This document shows positions 50,659 through 59,770 of a stretch of DNA of 64,000 bases, one piece after another. This DNA is from Vibrio sp. HB236076 (lineage in GTDB: Bacteria > Pseudomonadota > Gammaproteobacteria > Enterobacterales > Vibrionaceae), in NCBI RefSeq assembly GCF_040957575.1, contig NZ_CP162601.1:1612001-1676000 (forward strand), in the 5' to 3' direction. Below the pieces are notes generated by a model. It did no database searches and was not told the DNA's origin. It worked only from the letters and a program-made list of their open reading frames with translations. Each line of letters opens with the position of its first letter. Positions within the stretch are counted from its first letter, which is position 1. The position numbers and the translations under genes were made by a program.

Positions 50659-51297
50659 ATGAATGTTGATCTGCAATTAATGCCCACAACGTTTGATCTC
50701 TTACACGCGATTTTAACCGCGCTCACAGTGTTCGCCGTGTTAGCACTAATACTAAAACGCCCGAAAACCATTGAAACCGTGGTTGAGAAGCCGGTTGAGA
50801 AAGTGGTCGAACGACAAGTTGAAGTCCCGGTTGAAAAAATAGTCGAAGTCGAAAAAATAGTCGAAGTTGAAAAAGTGGTTGAAAAGGTCGTGGAAGTGCC
50901 GAGCAATGTGACCACGACTAACAGTGACTCCGCTTTGCAACTGCTGAGTTTACTGCAAAAAGAAGCGCGTTTTGTTGACTTTTTACAAGACAGTGTTGAT
51001 GGCTTTAGTGATGAAGAAGTCGGCGCAGCAGCTCGAGTTATCCATGCCGGAGGCCAAAAAGTGCTCAAGCAATACTTTACCTTAGTGCCAATTCGCCAAG
51101 AAGACGAAGAAACCCGCATCACTGTCGAAGCTGGCTTTAACCCACAAGCCATAGCGCTTTCAGGTCAATTACACGGTGAGCCGCCATTTAACGGCACCTT
51201 AATTCACAAGGGCTGGCAAGTTGAAAACGTAACATTACCACAACTGACGGCCAGTTATGATACTCGTATCTTGGCGCCAGCAGAGGTTGAATTATAA
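50659..51297 (+). CDS. DUF2760 family protein
   Basis: A 212-residue protein. A hydrophobic segment (about residues 12-30) may insert in the membrane. Residues about 35-82 form a Val-Glu-Lys repeat segment (VEKVVEVEKIVEV) likely to be an extended or coiled linker, then a C-terminal globular DUF2760 domain with FVDFLQDSVDGFSDEEVGAAARVIHAG. The stop overlaps the next start by one base, so it is coupled to the Hsp70 gene. A membrane-tethered partner of the two Hsp70 proteins is a reasonable guess. Confidence 0.8.
   Translation: MNVDLQLMPTTFDLLHAILTALTVFAVLALILKRPKTIETVVEKPVEKVVERQVEVPVEKIVEVEKIVEVEKVVEKVVEVPSNVTTTNSDSALQLLSLLQKEARFVDFLQDSVDGFSDEEVGAAARVIHAGGQKVLKQYFTLVPIRQEDEETRITVEAGFNPQAIALSGQLHGEPPFNGTLIHKGWQVENVTLPQLTASYDTRILAPAEVEL
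50833..50886 (+). repeat. In-frame 18-base tandem repeat in DUF2760 gene
   Basis: Two near-identical 18-base units (GAAAAAATAGTCGAAGTC, one difference) and a third degenerate unit encode EKIVEV-type repeats. Copy number could vary between strains without breaking the frame. Confidence 0.7.
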
Positions 51298-53168
51298 TGT
51301 CTGAACATGTTTACACGGTTGGTATTGACCTTGGCACCACCCACAGTGTGGTCTCTTATATCGACAACCAAAGCGACGATAAGCAAGTCCACATCTTGCC
51401 TATTACGCAATTAAGTGCCCCTGGTCAAATCGAGCAGCGCTCACAACTCGGGTCGTTTCTTTATCAAGCTCACGACAGTGAAATCGATCCTCAAGCACGC
51501 CAATTGCCCTGGTCAGAACATTCACCATTGGTTGGTGCGATCGCTCGCAATATGGGCACTAAAACGCCGCTTCGCTTGATCAGCAGTGCCAAATCTTGGC
51601 TTTGCCACGCCGGCGTCAATCGGCGTGATCCTTTACTTCCTGTTGGGGCAAGTGAAGATATTGACAAAGTGTCCCCCCTCAAAGCGACCGAACTTTACCT
51701 TGCTCACCTCGTGGCGGCCTGGTCTCATCAGTTTCCACAACACCCCCTGAGTGAGCAATCCGTCACGATCACCGTACCGGCCTCATTTGATCCGGCGGCA
51801 CGAGATCTCACCGCCGAAGCCGCTCGTAATGTTGGCTTGACTCAATTTACGTTACTGGAAGAACCGCAAGCTGCGCTCTATCGCTGGATTGAACAAAGTG
51901 GTGACGACTGGCGCGCTCAACTTGAACTTGGCGATACTGTATTAGTGGTCGATATTGGTGGCGGGACCACCGACTTATCCTTGGTTCAAGTCAGTGAAGA
52001 TGAGGGCAATTTACAACTCGATCGCATTGCGGTTGGCGAACATATTTTGCTCGGTGGCGACAATATGGATCTCGCCTTAGCCTATCGCCTCAAAGCAAAA
52101 TTGGCACAAGAAGGCAAAGCTCTGCAGCCTTGGCAAATCCAAGCTATGACTCACGCCTGTCGCGATGCCAAAGAAGCGCTTTTGATCAACACAGAGCAAC
52201 ACAGTGTGCCCATTGTGGTCCCAAGCCGTGGCTCTAAGTTACTCGGGGCAGCGTTAAAAACTGAATTAACTCGAGACGAGGTAACACAAACCCTTGTGGA
52301 AGGCTTTTTCCCCCAAGTGTCGGTCAGTGAGCAACCACAGCAGCGCCCGCGCGGGGCATTGACTCAAATTGGTTTACCTTATGCACAAGATGCGGGGATA
52401 ACTCGCCACATTGCCGCTTTCCTCACCAAACAAGGTCAATCCGATACTGAAGACCCAATGGCGGCCTTTGCCAACTTCCCTGGTATGGATGATGGCGCGG
52501 CGCACAGCGTCGACTTTATGAAACCAACGGCCATTTTGTTCAACGGCGGTGTACTCAAAGCACCAATTCTAGCGCAGCGGTTGCTGTCGGTGATCAACCA
52601 ATGGTTAACCGACAGTCAAGCTCCAGAACTCAAAGTGTTATCTGGCAACGATCTTGACCTTGCTGTCGCCGGTGGCGCCGCGTATTACGGCCAAGTCCGC
52701 CAAGGCCAAGGTGTTCGCATTCGCGGCGGACTGGCCTCGAGTTACTACGTGGGTATTGAGAGCTCTCAACCGGCGGTACCGGGTTTACCAGCCCCACTAG
52801 AAGCCATGTGTATTGCACCATTTGGACTTGAAGAAGGCAGTGCCATCGAAATAACCTCGCAACCTTTTGGTTTGATCATTGGCGAACCGGTGTCTTTTCA
52901 ATTTTTTGCATCGACCACTCGTCAAGCGGATCACGCAGGAGATCATCTAATGGATTGGCAAGACGACGAATTAGTCGAAATGCCGAGCTTACAAGTGACG
53001 CTGCCTACCGGTGAAGGTCGAGTCCAAGGTCAAATTGTACCTGTAACGTTGGCAACCAGTATCACCGAACTTGGCACCTTAAAACTCGAGGCCATTGCCA
53101 GTGACAATCAACAACGTTGGCAAGTTGAATTTGAAGTGCGCGACACGGGTTCAGCGACTCAAGCATAA
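51297..53168 (+). CDS. Hsp70-family protein (first of pair)
   Basis: A 623-residue protein with an Hsp70 ATPase domain: phosphate 1 GIDLGTTHSVVSY, phosphate 2 VVDIGGGTTDLSLV and the adenosine segment ILFNGGVLKAP. The C-terminal part is a shorter, divergent substrate-binding-like region, ending without the EEVD or long helical lid of DnaK. The closest type is the HscC/YegD-like actin-ATPase group. No J-protein gene is nearby, so DUF2760 may act as co-chaperone. It lies between DUF2760 and a second Hsp70. Confidence 0.88.
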   Translation: MSEHVYTVGIDLGTTHSVVSYIDNQSDDKQVHILPITQLSAPGQIEQRSQLGSFLYQAHDSEIDPQARQLPWSEHSPLVGAIARNMGTKTPLRLISSAKSWLCHAGVNRRDPLLPVGASEDIDKVSPLKATELYLAHLVAAWSHQFPQHPLSEQSVTITVPASFDPAARDLTAEAARNVGLTQFTLLEEPQAALYRWIEQSGDDWRAQLELGDTVLVVDIGGGTTDLSLVQVSEDEGNLQLDRIAVGEHILLGGDNMDLALAYRLKAKLAQEGKALQPWQIQAMTHACRDAKEALLINTEQHSVPIVVPSRGSKLLGAALKTELTRDEVTQTLVEGFFPQVSVSEQPQQRPRGALTQIGLPYAQDAGITRHIAAFLTKQGQSDTEDPMAAFANFPGMDDGAAHSVDFMKPTAILFNGGVLKAPILAQRLLSVINQWLTDSQAPELKVLSGNDLDLAVAGGAAYYGQVRQGQGVRIRGGLASSYYVGIESSQPAVPGLPAPLEAMCIAPFGLEEGSAIEITSQPFGLIIGEPVSFQFFASTTRQADHAGDHLMDWQDDELVEMPSLQVTLPTGEGRVQGQIVPVTLATSITELGTLKLEAIASDNQQRWQVEFEVRDTGSATQA

Positions 53169-53175
53169 CCATTAT

Positions 53176-53200
53176 CGGCATCTTAGGATGCCGTTTTTTT
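53176..53200 (+). terminator. Terminator-like hairpin between the two Hsp70 genes
   Basis: A 7-base-pair stem (CGGCATC with GATGCCG), loop TTAG and exactly seven T, directly followed by the AGGAGG ribosome site of the next gene at 53201. It looks like an attenuator lowering expression of the distal gene. Confidence 0.8.
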
Positions 53201-53210
53201 AGGAGGCTCT

Positions 53211-56015
53211 ATGGCTCGTTTTTTGGTTGGCATCGATTTAGGTACGACAAATATCGTTGTCGCCTACAGTGAGATCACCGCTGATTTACGTCACTCAGCG
53301 GTGAACCTATTTCCCATTGATCAATCCATCGGTCCAGGTGAAGTGGTAAGACGCCCCCATCTGCCCGCTTTTCGCTATCACCCTGCAGCGCAACAATTTC
53401 ATCCAGATCACCTCGCCCTACCCTGGTCACAAACAAGATTAGAGGGCGATCTTGAACAAGTGATCATCGGAGAATGGGCCCGTGAGCTTGGCAGTAAAAG
53501 TGAGGGGCGCTTAGTGGCCAGTGCAAAAAGTTGGCTTTCGCACGATGCCATTGACCGTCAAGCTGACGTACTGCCATGGGGAAGTGATGAATCGATCGCT
53601 AAGACCTCACCAGTAACCGCTACGGCAAGCTACTTACACCACATTCGAATGGCGTGGAACTTTCATCACCCAAGCGAACCTCTTGAGCAACAAGAGTTAG
53701 TGATCACCGTACCCGCCTCCTTTGATGAAACCGCTCGAGCTTTGACCATAGAAGCGGCTCAACGCGCTGGGCTTAAGGACATTATCTTACTCGAAGAACC
53801 CCAAGCGGCATGCTATCACTGGGTAGAGCAACATCAAGACCAAGCCGGTGATTTACTCAAAGACGTACCATTAACACTCGTGGTCGATGTTGGTGGTGGG
53901 ACCACGGATTTCAGTTTGATCCGCGCCTCATTTGGTCAAGGACAACTCGCCATTGATCGCATCGGGGTTGGCGATCACCTCATGCTTGGCGGTGACAATA
54001 TCGATTTGGCGCTGGCTCACTTTGTCGAACGCGACAACCCCAAACGCGGTCAGTTAACCGCGGCAGCCCTCACCCGTTTGATCCAGCAAACCCGCCGAGC
54101 CAAAGAAAACTTGTTGCAATCGCAAGCGATCCAACACACCAAAGTGACAACCCTTGGCAACAGCTCTAAATTGCTTGGCGGCAGCAAAAGTGTGACACTG
54201 TCACAAGAGGACGTAAAGAAAATCGCCCTCGACGGTTTTTTTCCTTTCATTGAGCTCAGCGAACAACCCACTCAAAAGCGCAATGCCGTGGTTGAATTTG
54301 GCTTGCCTTTTGCTCACGACCCTTGTATCAGCAAACACATTGCCGCCTTTATTCAGCAGCATCAATCCGCTTGTCAACACGCCCTTGGTACCGATCAACC
54401 CTCCGAACAAGATCCCGTGATCCCAATGGGACTGTTACTCAATGGTGGCGTATTCAACAGCCCATTGATTGCAAAGCGCGTCGAGCAGCAATTAGCGATA
54501 TGGCGACAAGGCCCTATTACCATTTTACACAATGATCACCCCGATCACGCAGTGGCACTGGGTGCCGTCTCTTTCGCTAAAGCGAGACGCGGTGCGCAAT
54601 TGAAGATTGGCGGCGGCGCGCCGCGATCTTATTTTTTGCACCTACCGAGTAAAAAGGGCCTTGGCCAAGCGGTTTGCGTATTGGCCAAAGGCACTGAAGA
54701 AGGTCAAGCACATCGCCTGTCACAGCGTCGTTTCGCCCTGACCCTTGACCAACCCGTGCGCTTTAATATCCTGACCTCGACCAAAGATGACATAGACAAT
54801 AAGCCGATTCAAACGGGTGCCTTGTTTGAGGTTAGCCCTGGTGAATTCCAACCTCTTCCCCCCTATGTCCTTGAGCTTGAAGCACAACAAAAAATGGTCA
54901 AGCAGGTCAATCAAAAACATCGCGAACAGGTTATCTTGTCCACCCAACTCACCGAAGTTGGCAGTTTGACGTTGAGTTGTATTCAAGTTGAACCGCCGCA
55001 TCAAGAGTGGCAGCTCAATTTTGAGATCCGAAAACAAACGGAACAAACCTTTGCGCCTACTCACCAAACCCCGGGATTAGACAGCGCACTCGAGCAAATT
55101 ATCACCTTCTACAGCGGCAATAAAAAAAGCATCGATGCTAAACAAGTCAAAGGGTTAAGTAAGTTTCTGGATAAATCACTTGGCGATAAAGAACAATGGG
55201 ACAGTACAACGCTGCGGGCGATCACTGATGCTCTATTACAAGGTAAAAAACGTCGTCGCCGCTCAGATCCTCATGAAAAACAATGGTTGCGATTGGTAGG
55301 CTTTGGGTTACGCCCTGGTTTTGGCGATCAACTCGACCCTTGGCGCGTCGAGCAGTTATGGGCACTTTACCCGCAAGGGCTACAGTTTGCCGATCAACAA
55401 GGATGGAGTGATTGGTGGAATTTATGGCGCCGTGTCAGTGGAGGATTAGATCAGGAGCAACAAGAACAGATACTCGCCGACCTCGCTCCCTATCTTCACC
55501 CCGGCGCCGTTAACCATAGCAGTGGCAGTCAAAAATCTCACCAGCGCGGTTATGAAGCTATGGTAAGACTGGCTGCGTCTCTAGAACAACTCGAGGTTGA
55601 AGACAAGACATTACTTGCCACTTGGTTTTTTAAACGCGCTACCAATATGAACCAATTCCAACAGGCACACTGGTGGGCATTTGGGCGATTGGCCACACGC
55701 CACCCGTTATACGCCAGCCAGCATAAAGTCATCGCTGCCAAGCACGTGGAGCAATGGCTATCCGTCTTACTCAACCAAGATTGGTCAACAGAACCCATGA
55801 TGGCTTACGCTGCTGTCATGGCCTGTAGGCCACTTGGCGATCGCAGTTTAGACGTTAGCGCCACGCTCCTCGACCAAGTGTCGAGTAAGCTCAAACAACA
55901 CAAAGTGCCGCAAAGTTGGCATACCTTGTTAATGACCCAAGGAAAACTGTCCTCGCAGGAGTCACAAAAGCTTTATGGCGATAGCCTACCGGCAGGGTTA
56001 ATTTTGATTGATTAA
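53211..56015 (+). CDS. Hsp70-family protein with long C-terminal domain (second of pair)
   Basis: A 934-residue protein, far longer than DnaK. The ATPase domain shows GIDLGTTNIVVAYS, VVDVGGGTTDFSLI and LLLNGGVFNSPLIA. A substrate-binding-like region follows to about residue 615. The last roughly 310 residues are an unrelated helical, Trp-rich domain (QLDPWRVEQLWALYPQG; GWSDWWNLWRRVSGG) of the DUF3731 type. AGGAGG precedes the ATG. It is similar to the preceding gene in its ATPase, suggesting old duplication and then specialisation. Confidence 0.88.
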   Translation: MARFLVGIDLGTTNIVVAYSEITADLRHSAVNLFPIDQSIGPGEVVRRPHLPAFRYHPAAQQFHPDHLALPWSQTRLEGDLEQVIIGEWARELGSKSEGRLVASAKSWLSHDAIDRQADVLPWGSDESIAKTSPVTATASYLHHIRMAWNFHHPSEPLEQQELVITVPASFDETARALTIEAAQRAGLKDIILLEEPQAACYHWVEQHQDQAGDLLKDVPLTLVVDVGGGTTDFSLIRASFGQGQLAIDRIGVGDHLMLGGDNIDLALAHFVERDNPKRGQLTAAALTRLIQQTRRAKENLLQSQAIQHTKVTTLGNSSKLLGGSKSVTLSQEDVKKIALDGFFPFIELSEQPTQKRNAVVEFGLPFAHDPCISKHIAAFIQQHQSACQHALGTDQPSEQDPVIPMGLLLNGGVFNSPLIAKRVEQQLAIWRQGPITILHNDHPDHAVALGAVSFAKARRGAQLKIGGGAPRSYFLHLPSKKGLGQAVCVLAKGTEEGQAHRLSQRRFALTLDQPVRFNILTSTKDDIDNKPIQTGALFEVSPGEFQPLPPYVLELEAQQKMVKQVNQKHREQVILSTQLTEVGSLTLSCIQVEPPHQEWQLNFEIRKQTEQTFAPTHQTPGLDSALEQIITFYSGNKKSIDAKQVKGLSKFLDKSLGDKEQWDSTTLRAITDALLQGKKRRRRSDPHEKQWLRLVGFGLRPGFGDQLDPWRVEQLWALYPQGLQFADQQGWSDWWNLWRRVSGGLDQEQQEQILADLAPYLHPGAVNHSSGSQKSHQRGYEAMVRLAASLEQLEVEDKTLLATWFFKRATNMNQFQQAHWWAFGRLATRHPLYASQHKVIAAKHVEQWLSVLLNQDWSTEPMMAYAAVMACRPLGDRSLDVSATLLDQVSSKLKQHKVPQSWHTLLMTQGKLSSQESQKLYGDSLPAGLILID

Positions 56016-56026
56016 GCTAAAATGAT

Positions 56027-56065
56027 GAGCGGCAGAAATAATTTGATTAATTTTTTGTGCCGCTC
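56027..56065 (+). terminator. Hairpin after the Hsp70 operon
   Basis: GAGCGGCA pairs with TGCCGCTC across a 23-base A+T-rich loop. The tail is not a clean T-run. A second hairpin, AAAAAGAGC with GCTCTTTTT, follows at 56080-56107, just before the sotB ribosome region, and has T residues at its end. Confidence 0.5.
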
Positions 56066-56123
56066 TTCACAGATTTGCTAAAAAGAGCGACAATATCGGC
56101 TCTTTTTCTCAATATGAACGACC

Positions 56124-57314
56124 ATGACTTCAACTCAAACCGCCACGGCGTCACCTTCTCGTCAGCAACAATACCTACAAGTGTTAATGCTGGCATTCAG
56201 TGCGTTTATTTTTAACACGACGGAGTTTGTCCCCGTCGGTCTGTTAACCGATATTGCCAGTGATTTTGCCATTACCCCGGCTCAAGCGGGCTGGATGTTA
56301 TCCATTTATGCTTGGATTGTGGCGGGTTTATCACTACCGCTGATGTTGTTAACCAGCAAAGTCGAGCGTAAGACCTTACTCTTATCGATTTTTACCCTGT
56401 TTACTCTCAGCCATGTTCTTTCGGTATTTGCCTGGAATTTCACCGTGTTGATCATCAGTCGCACTGGTATTGCCATTGCGCACGCGATTTTTTGGTCTAT
56501 TACAGCTTCCATTGTTCTGAGAGTCGCGCCAGCGGATAAAAAAACATTCGCTCTTTCTGCTTTGGCTACGGGTACCTCATTAGCCATGATATTGGGTGTG
56601 CCTCTTGGCCGCTTTGTCGGCCAATGGCTCGGATGGCGATTTACTTTTGCAGCGATTGCCGTGATTGCCTTAGTGATTTTATTGGCTTTGTACAAGTTGC
56701 TGCCAAAATTACCAAGCCTGTTTAATGGCTCAGTAAAAACCGTTCCTCAGATATTCAAAAACAGACAGTTGCTCGGTTTGTATTTATTTATCTTTATTTT
56801 ATTTACTGCCCACTACCAAAGTTACAGCTATATCGAACCTTTTCTAAATCAAGTCGCCAACATCAGTAACAATAGCACCACTTTTTTACTCTTGATGTTT
56901 GGTATTGCGGGTATTGGTGGTAGCGTGTTGTTTAACTTTTTTGGTGAGCGACACAACACGCGCTTGCTGATGATCTCGATCGTCATTTTATGTCTCTCGA
57001 CTGGCCTTTACCTGGTCAGTGCAACTCATTTTAGCAGCCTAATTGTGATTTCTATGGTCTGGGGCACGTCACTGATGACCATACTGTTAACCATGCAAAG
57101 CAAGGTCTTGGCCATTAACCCCAAGGCGGCAGACTTTATCATGTCGATGTTTTCTGGGATCATCAATTTGGGCATCGGTGCAGGGGCTTTTATTGGTGCA
57201 CAAGTATTGCAATACCAAGATGTGAGTATGATCGGCTATGTGAGTGCCGCGATTGGGTTTATCGGTTTGGTGCAACTCAGCGCGCTTTTATATCGCCACC
57301 CTTCACTGCGTTAA
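56124..57314 (+). CDS. sotB: MFS exporter of the SotB (sugar efflux) type
   Basis: A 396-residue protein with about 12 membrane segments. FNTTEFVPVGLLTDIASDF in helix 1 is the signature of the SotB/YdeA subfamily, followed by AGWMLSIYAWIVAGLSLPLMLL. These pumps export sugars such as arabinose and IPTG-like compounds, and some drugs. It stands alone. Confidence 0.88.
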   Translation: MTSTQTATASPSRQQQYLQVLMLAFSAFIFNTTEFVPVGLLTDIASDFAITPAQAGWMLSIYAWIVAGLSLPLMLLTSKVERKTLLLSIFTLFTLSHVLSVFAWNFTVLIISRTGIAIAHAIFWSITASIVLRVAPADKKTFALSALATGTSLAMILGVPLGRFVGQWLGWRFTFAAIAVIALVILLALYKLLPKLPSLFNGSVKTVPQIFKNRQLLGLYLFIFILFTAHYQSYSYIEPFLNQVANISNNSTTFLLLMFGIAGIGGSVLFNFFGERHNTRLLMISIVILCLSTGLYLVSATHFSSLIVISMVWGTSLMTILLTMQSKVLAINPKAADFIMSMFSGIINLGIGAGAFIGAQVLQYQDVSMIGYVSAAIGFIGLVQLSALLYRHPSLR

Positions 57315-57446
57315 TAATGCATGCAAACCAAGAGCAAGGAGACAACGAGCGTATAAAATAGCGGGTTGATGGGCTCTGGTATTAAGCCCGCTGTGCCATT
57401 TTCACTGATTTATTTACCTTCCTGTCTCATCCTCTTCGCACCAACG

Positions 57447-57486
57447 AAAAAAAGCCGCTCAATCAATGAGCGGCTTTATCATTTTT
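57447..57486. terminator. Bidirectional terminator between sotB and dps
   Basis: An 11-base-pair perfect stem (AAAGCCGCTCA and complement), loop ATCAA, with A-run on one side and T-rich tail on the other, so it serves both converging genes. Confidence 0.85.
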
Positions 57487-57536
57487 ACACGGTGAACGCG
57501 AATGAAACCATTCAGTCGCCACGTTCACTCAACACA

Positions 57537-58013
57537 TTAGTGAAGGTATGCGTTGAGCATCCAAAGCAACTTTTCTTGCTCGCGGATGTAGTCACCCATT
57601 TGCGCTGCTGTGCCTTCGTCGTCAGCTTCGCCTGCTAGACCAAGAATAACACGCTCTTTTTGAATTAAGGTAGAAAAGCCTTCAACTAGACCTTTGACAC
57701 ACTCTTTACCGTTAGAGACGTTAATTGCTTCTTTAATTTCGCTCACTTCAACGTAACGCGTGAAAGCGTGGTCAGGCACGTGGCCAAGCGTCAATATGCG
57801 CTCTGCGATTTCATCAACTTGAGTGAGGAGATCGGTGTAGATTTCTTCAAACTTCGCGTGCAATTCAAAAAATTGCTCACCTTTAACGTTCCAGTGGTAA
57901 CCACGAGTGTTCATGTACTGCACTTGGTACAATGCCAATAAGTGATTAAGCTCTTTTGCCAAAACGTTCACTTTTTCTTGGTCAAGACCAATCATGTTTG
58001 ATTCACTGCTCAT
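57537..58013 (-). CDS. dps: Dps-family ferritin-like DNA-protection protein
   Basis: A 158-residue protein. The ferroxidase motif is seen: NTRGYHWNVKG, with a helix continuing to HAKFEEIYTDLLTQVDEIAERI, in the two-subunit arrangement of Dps. It forms 12-subunit shells that oxidise and store iron and protect DNA from peroxide. It lacks a lysine-rich N-terminal tail, so direct DNA binding is uncertain. Confidence 0.94.
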   Translation of the reverse strand: MSSESNMIGLDQEKVNVLAKELNHLLALYQVQYMNTRGYHWNVKGEQFFELHAKFEEIYTDLLTQVDEIAERILTLGHVPDHAFTRYVEVSEIKEAINVSNGKECVKGLVEGFSTLIQKERVILGLAGEADDEGTAAQMGDYIREQEKLLWMLNAYLH

Positions 58014-58252
58014 TTAGCCCCCTATTTAAGAACAATAAGTTATTCATTTATTTTGAAAAACATTATATCTAATATGGTTTTTTTACCACAGATGGTTATA
58101 GCTATCACAATAATAGATTCTGACAATCAGGCAAGTGATTATTGTCAATTTTTGTTTAACCTTCGTGCGACCGCTTAGCAAACCACCGATTTATTTCTGA
58201 TGATACTCAATTCGTGTCGCCGTCATAACGACATTCTCCCTTACGGAAAATA

Positions 58253-59473
58253 TCATACGTTAAGATAGCCGCTGCTGATCATCAACTGAATGGCAATCAC
58301 CCCAAGAGCGCAGGTCCCTGCTAACCATAAACTGAACTTACCGCCTTTGACCTGGTAAACATCTTGATGTGTTGTTCTTTGGACGAGCACATTTTTACTG
58401 TAGCGCACTCGATAGACCATAATAACAGGAAAGATCACCGCTAATAGAGCCAGCGCAATGGCGGCATACCCCAACGCACGAATAAAACCTTGCGGGTAAT
58501 ACAGCGCAAAAAAGCAAGGAGGAGCGAAAGTGATCAAGAGCGGCATCAGTTTCGAAGCCCTGGTTTGTCCACGCCGTAAACTGTCCTGAATATATTCAAA
58601 TAAACCCAGACTCACGCCCAAAAACGATGTCAATAACGCCACATCGGCAAACAAAGACACCAACTGTTGTAGGCGATGGGTACCCACTTGCTGAGTAAGT
58701 TTCGCAATAAAAGCGCTTAATTGGCTTTGTTCCACTATGGTGGCTTGCGAGACAGCGCCCAATGTTACCCCTTGCCACAGCACATAAAGCAGCAATGGAA
58801 TCGCGGAGCCGAATACCATGACTCGGCGTAAAGCCGCGGTATTGCCCTCTAAGTATTTGACCACGGCGGGTATGCTGCCGTGAAAACCAAATGAGGTAAA
58901 TAGCACAGGGATCGCGCTGATCACTAAACCTTGCTCTACCGGCATTGAAAATAAATACTGGCTATGTACGTCGGGTAATAATGCCCAGACCACGACCGAC
59001 AACAGCACTAATTTGAGCCCGAATAACACCCGGTTGATTTTGTCAACCATGGCGGTACCAAGTAAAATCATCCCCGCAACACACGCCGTAAACAACACGG
59101 TAATACTGGTTTTTGACCCAAAGTCAAATCCCCATTCAAGCCATTTTGTCTGCAGTTGTTCACTGCCCCCGGAAATATAAGCGGCACACAAAGCGTAAAA
59201 CAGCATCAACATGGTCAAAGACACCACTTTTTGCCCCTGACGTCCTAAAAACAAACCGGCTAATTGATGTAACGTCGCATTGATATCCGCATGTTGGTGC
59301 AATTCAATCATCAAACAAGCGCTAAAAAGCATTAATAACCAAAGACACAACAGCATCAAAGTTGCGGTGGTAAATCCCATAGCCGCTGAGGCCAATGGCA
59401 GTGCAAGCATACCGGCTCCGACCGTGGTGCCAGCGATGATTAACGTGCTGCCAAGCACTTTAGACTTAAACAT
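58253..59473 (-). CDS. tyrP: Aromatic amino acid permease (TyrP/Mtr family)
   Basis: A 406-residue protein with about 11 membrane segments. KVLGSTLIIAGTTVGAGMLALPLASAAMGF is the N-terminal helix pair typical of the hydroxy/aromatic amino acid permeases, and VLFTSFGFHGSIPAVVKYLEGN is another family block. It imports tyrosine, tryptophan or phenylalanine with protons. Which amino acid is preferred cannot be read off. A TyrR-like box lies right before the start. Confidence 0.85.
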   Translation of the reverse strand: MFKSKVLGSTLIIAGTTVGAGMLALPLASAAMGFTTATLMLLCLWLLMLFSACLMIELHQHADINATLHQLAGLFLGRQGQKVVSLTMLMLFYALCAAYISGGSEQLQTKWLEWGFDFGSKTSITVLFTACVAGMILLGTAMVDKINRVLFGLKLVLLSVVVWALLPDVHSQYLFSMPVEQGLVISAIPVLFTSFGFHGSIPAVVKYLEGNTAALRRVMVFGSAIPLLLYVLWQGVTLGAVSQATIVEQSQLSAFIAKLTQQVGTHRLQQLVSLFADVALLTSFLGVSLGLFEYIQDSLRRGQTRASKLMPLLITFAPPCFFALYYPQGFIRALGYAAIALALLAVIFPVIMVYRVRYSKNVLVQRTTHQDVYQVKGGKFSLWLAGTCALGVIAIQLMISSGYLNV

Positions 59474-59476
59474 AAA

Positions 59477-59494
59477 TGTACACTAATTTTTACA
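59477..59494 (-). promoter_or_regulatory. TyrR-like box before the permease gene
   Basis: TGTACACTAATTTTTACA fits the TyrR box TGTAAA-N6-TTTACA with one mismatch. It lies 3 bases upstream of the start codon and covers the ribosome-binding region, where a bound regulator would block expression. Confidence 0.55.
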
Positions 59495-59770
59495 CACGCT
59501 CTGTGCAATACAAAAGAAAGGCGCCATTATAGGGTTGATCGTCACTAACTCAAGGCGTATCAGCATTTATTTTTTACACGATTGTTCATTTTTTCTTACA
59601 ACTCGATTCTACTCGGCAGCACCTTAAGTCACCCAGTGCATTGACCGACCATAGGTTGCTGCTCGCCTTGTCTTTGATGGTTTTATCAATCGCTGTAATA
59701 GTGACAAAGCATTAGCTGTTGAGCCAATCATTTGTTTTCATAAGGACAACAATTTTGATTGATGAGGTGT

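Noticed and set aside
50640..51152. Minus-strand Ser/Thr-rich frame in the DUF2760 gene
   Set aside because: It is the antisense image of the Val-Glu repeat; its low-complexity sequence is a by-product of that repeat.
58014..58252. OxyR site before dps
   Set aside because: ATAG and CTAT tetramers occur near 58095-58125 but the spacing does not fit the four-element OxyR pattern.
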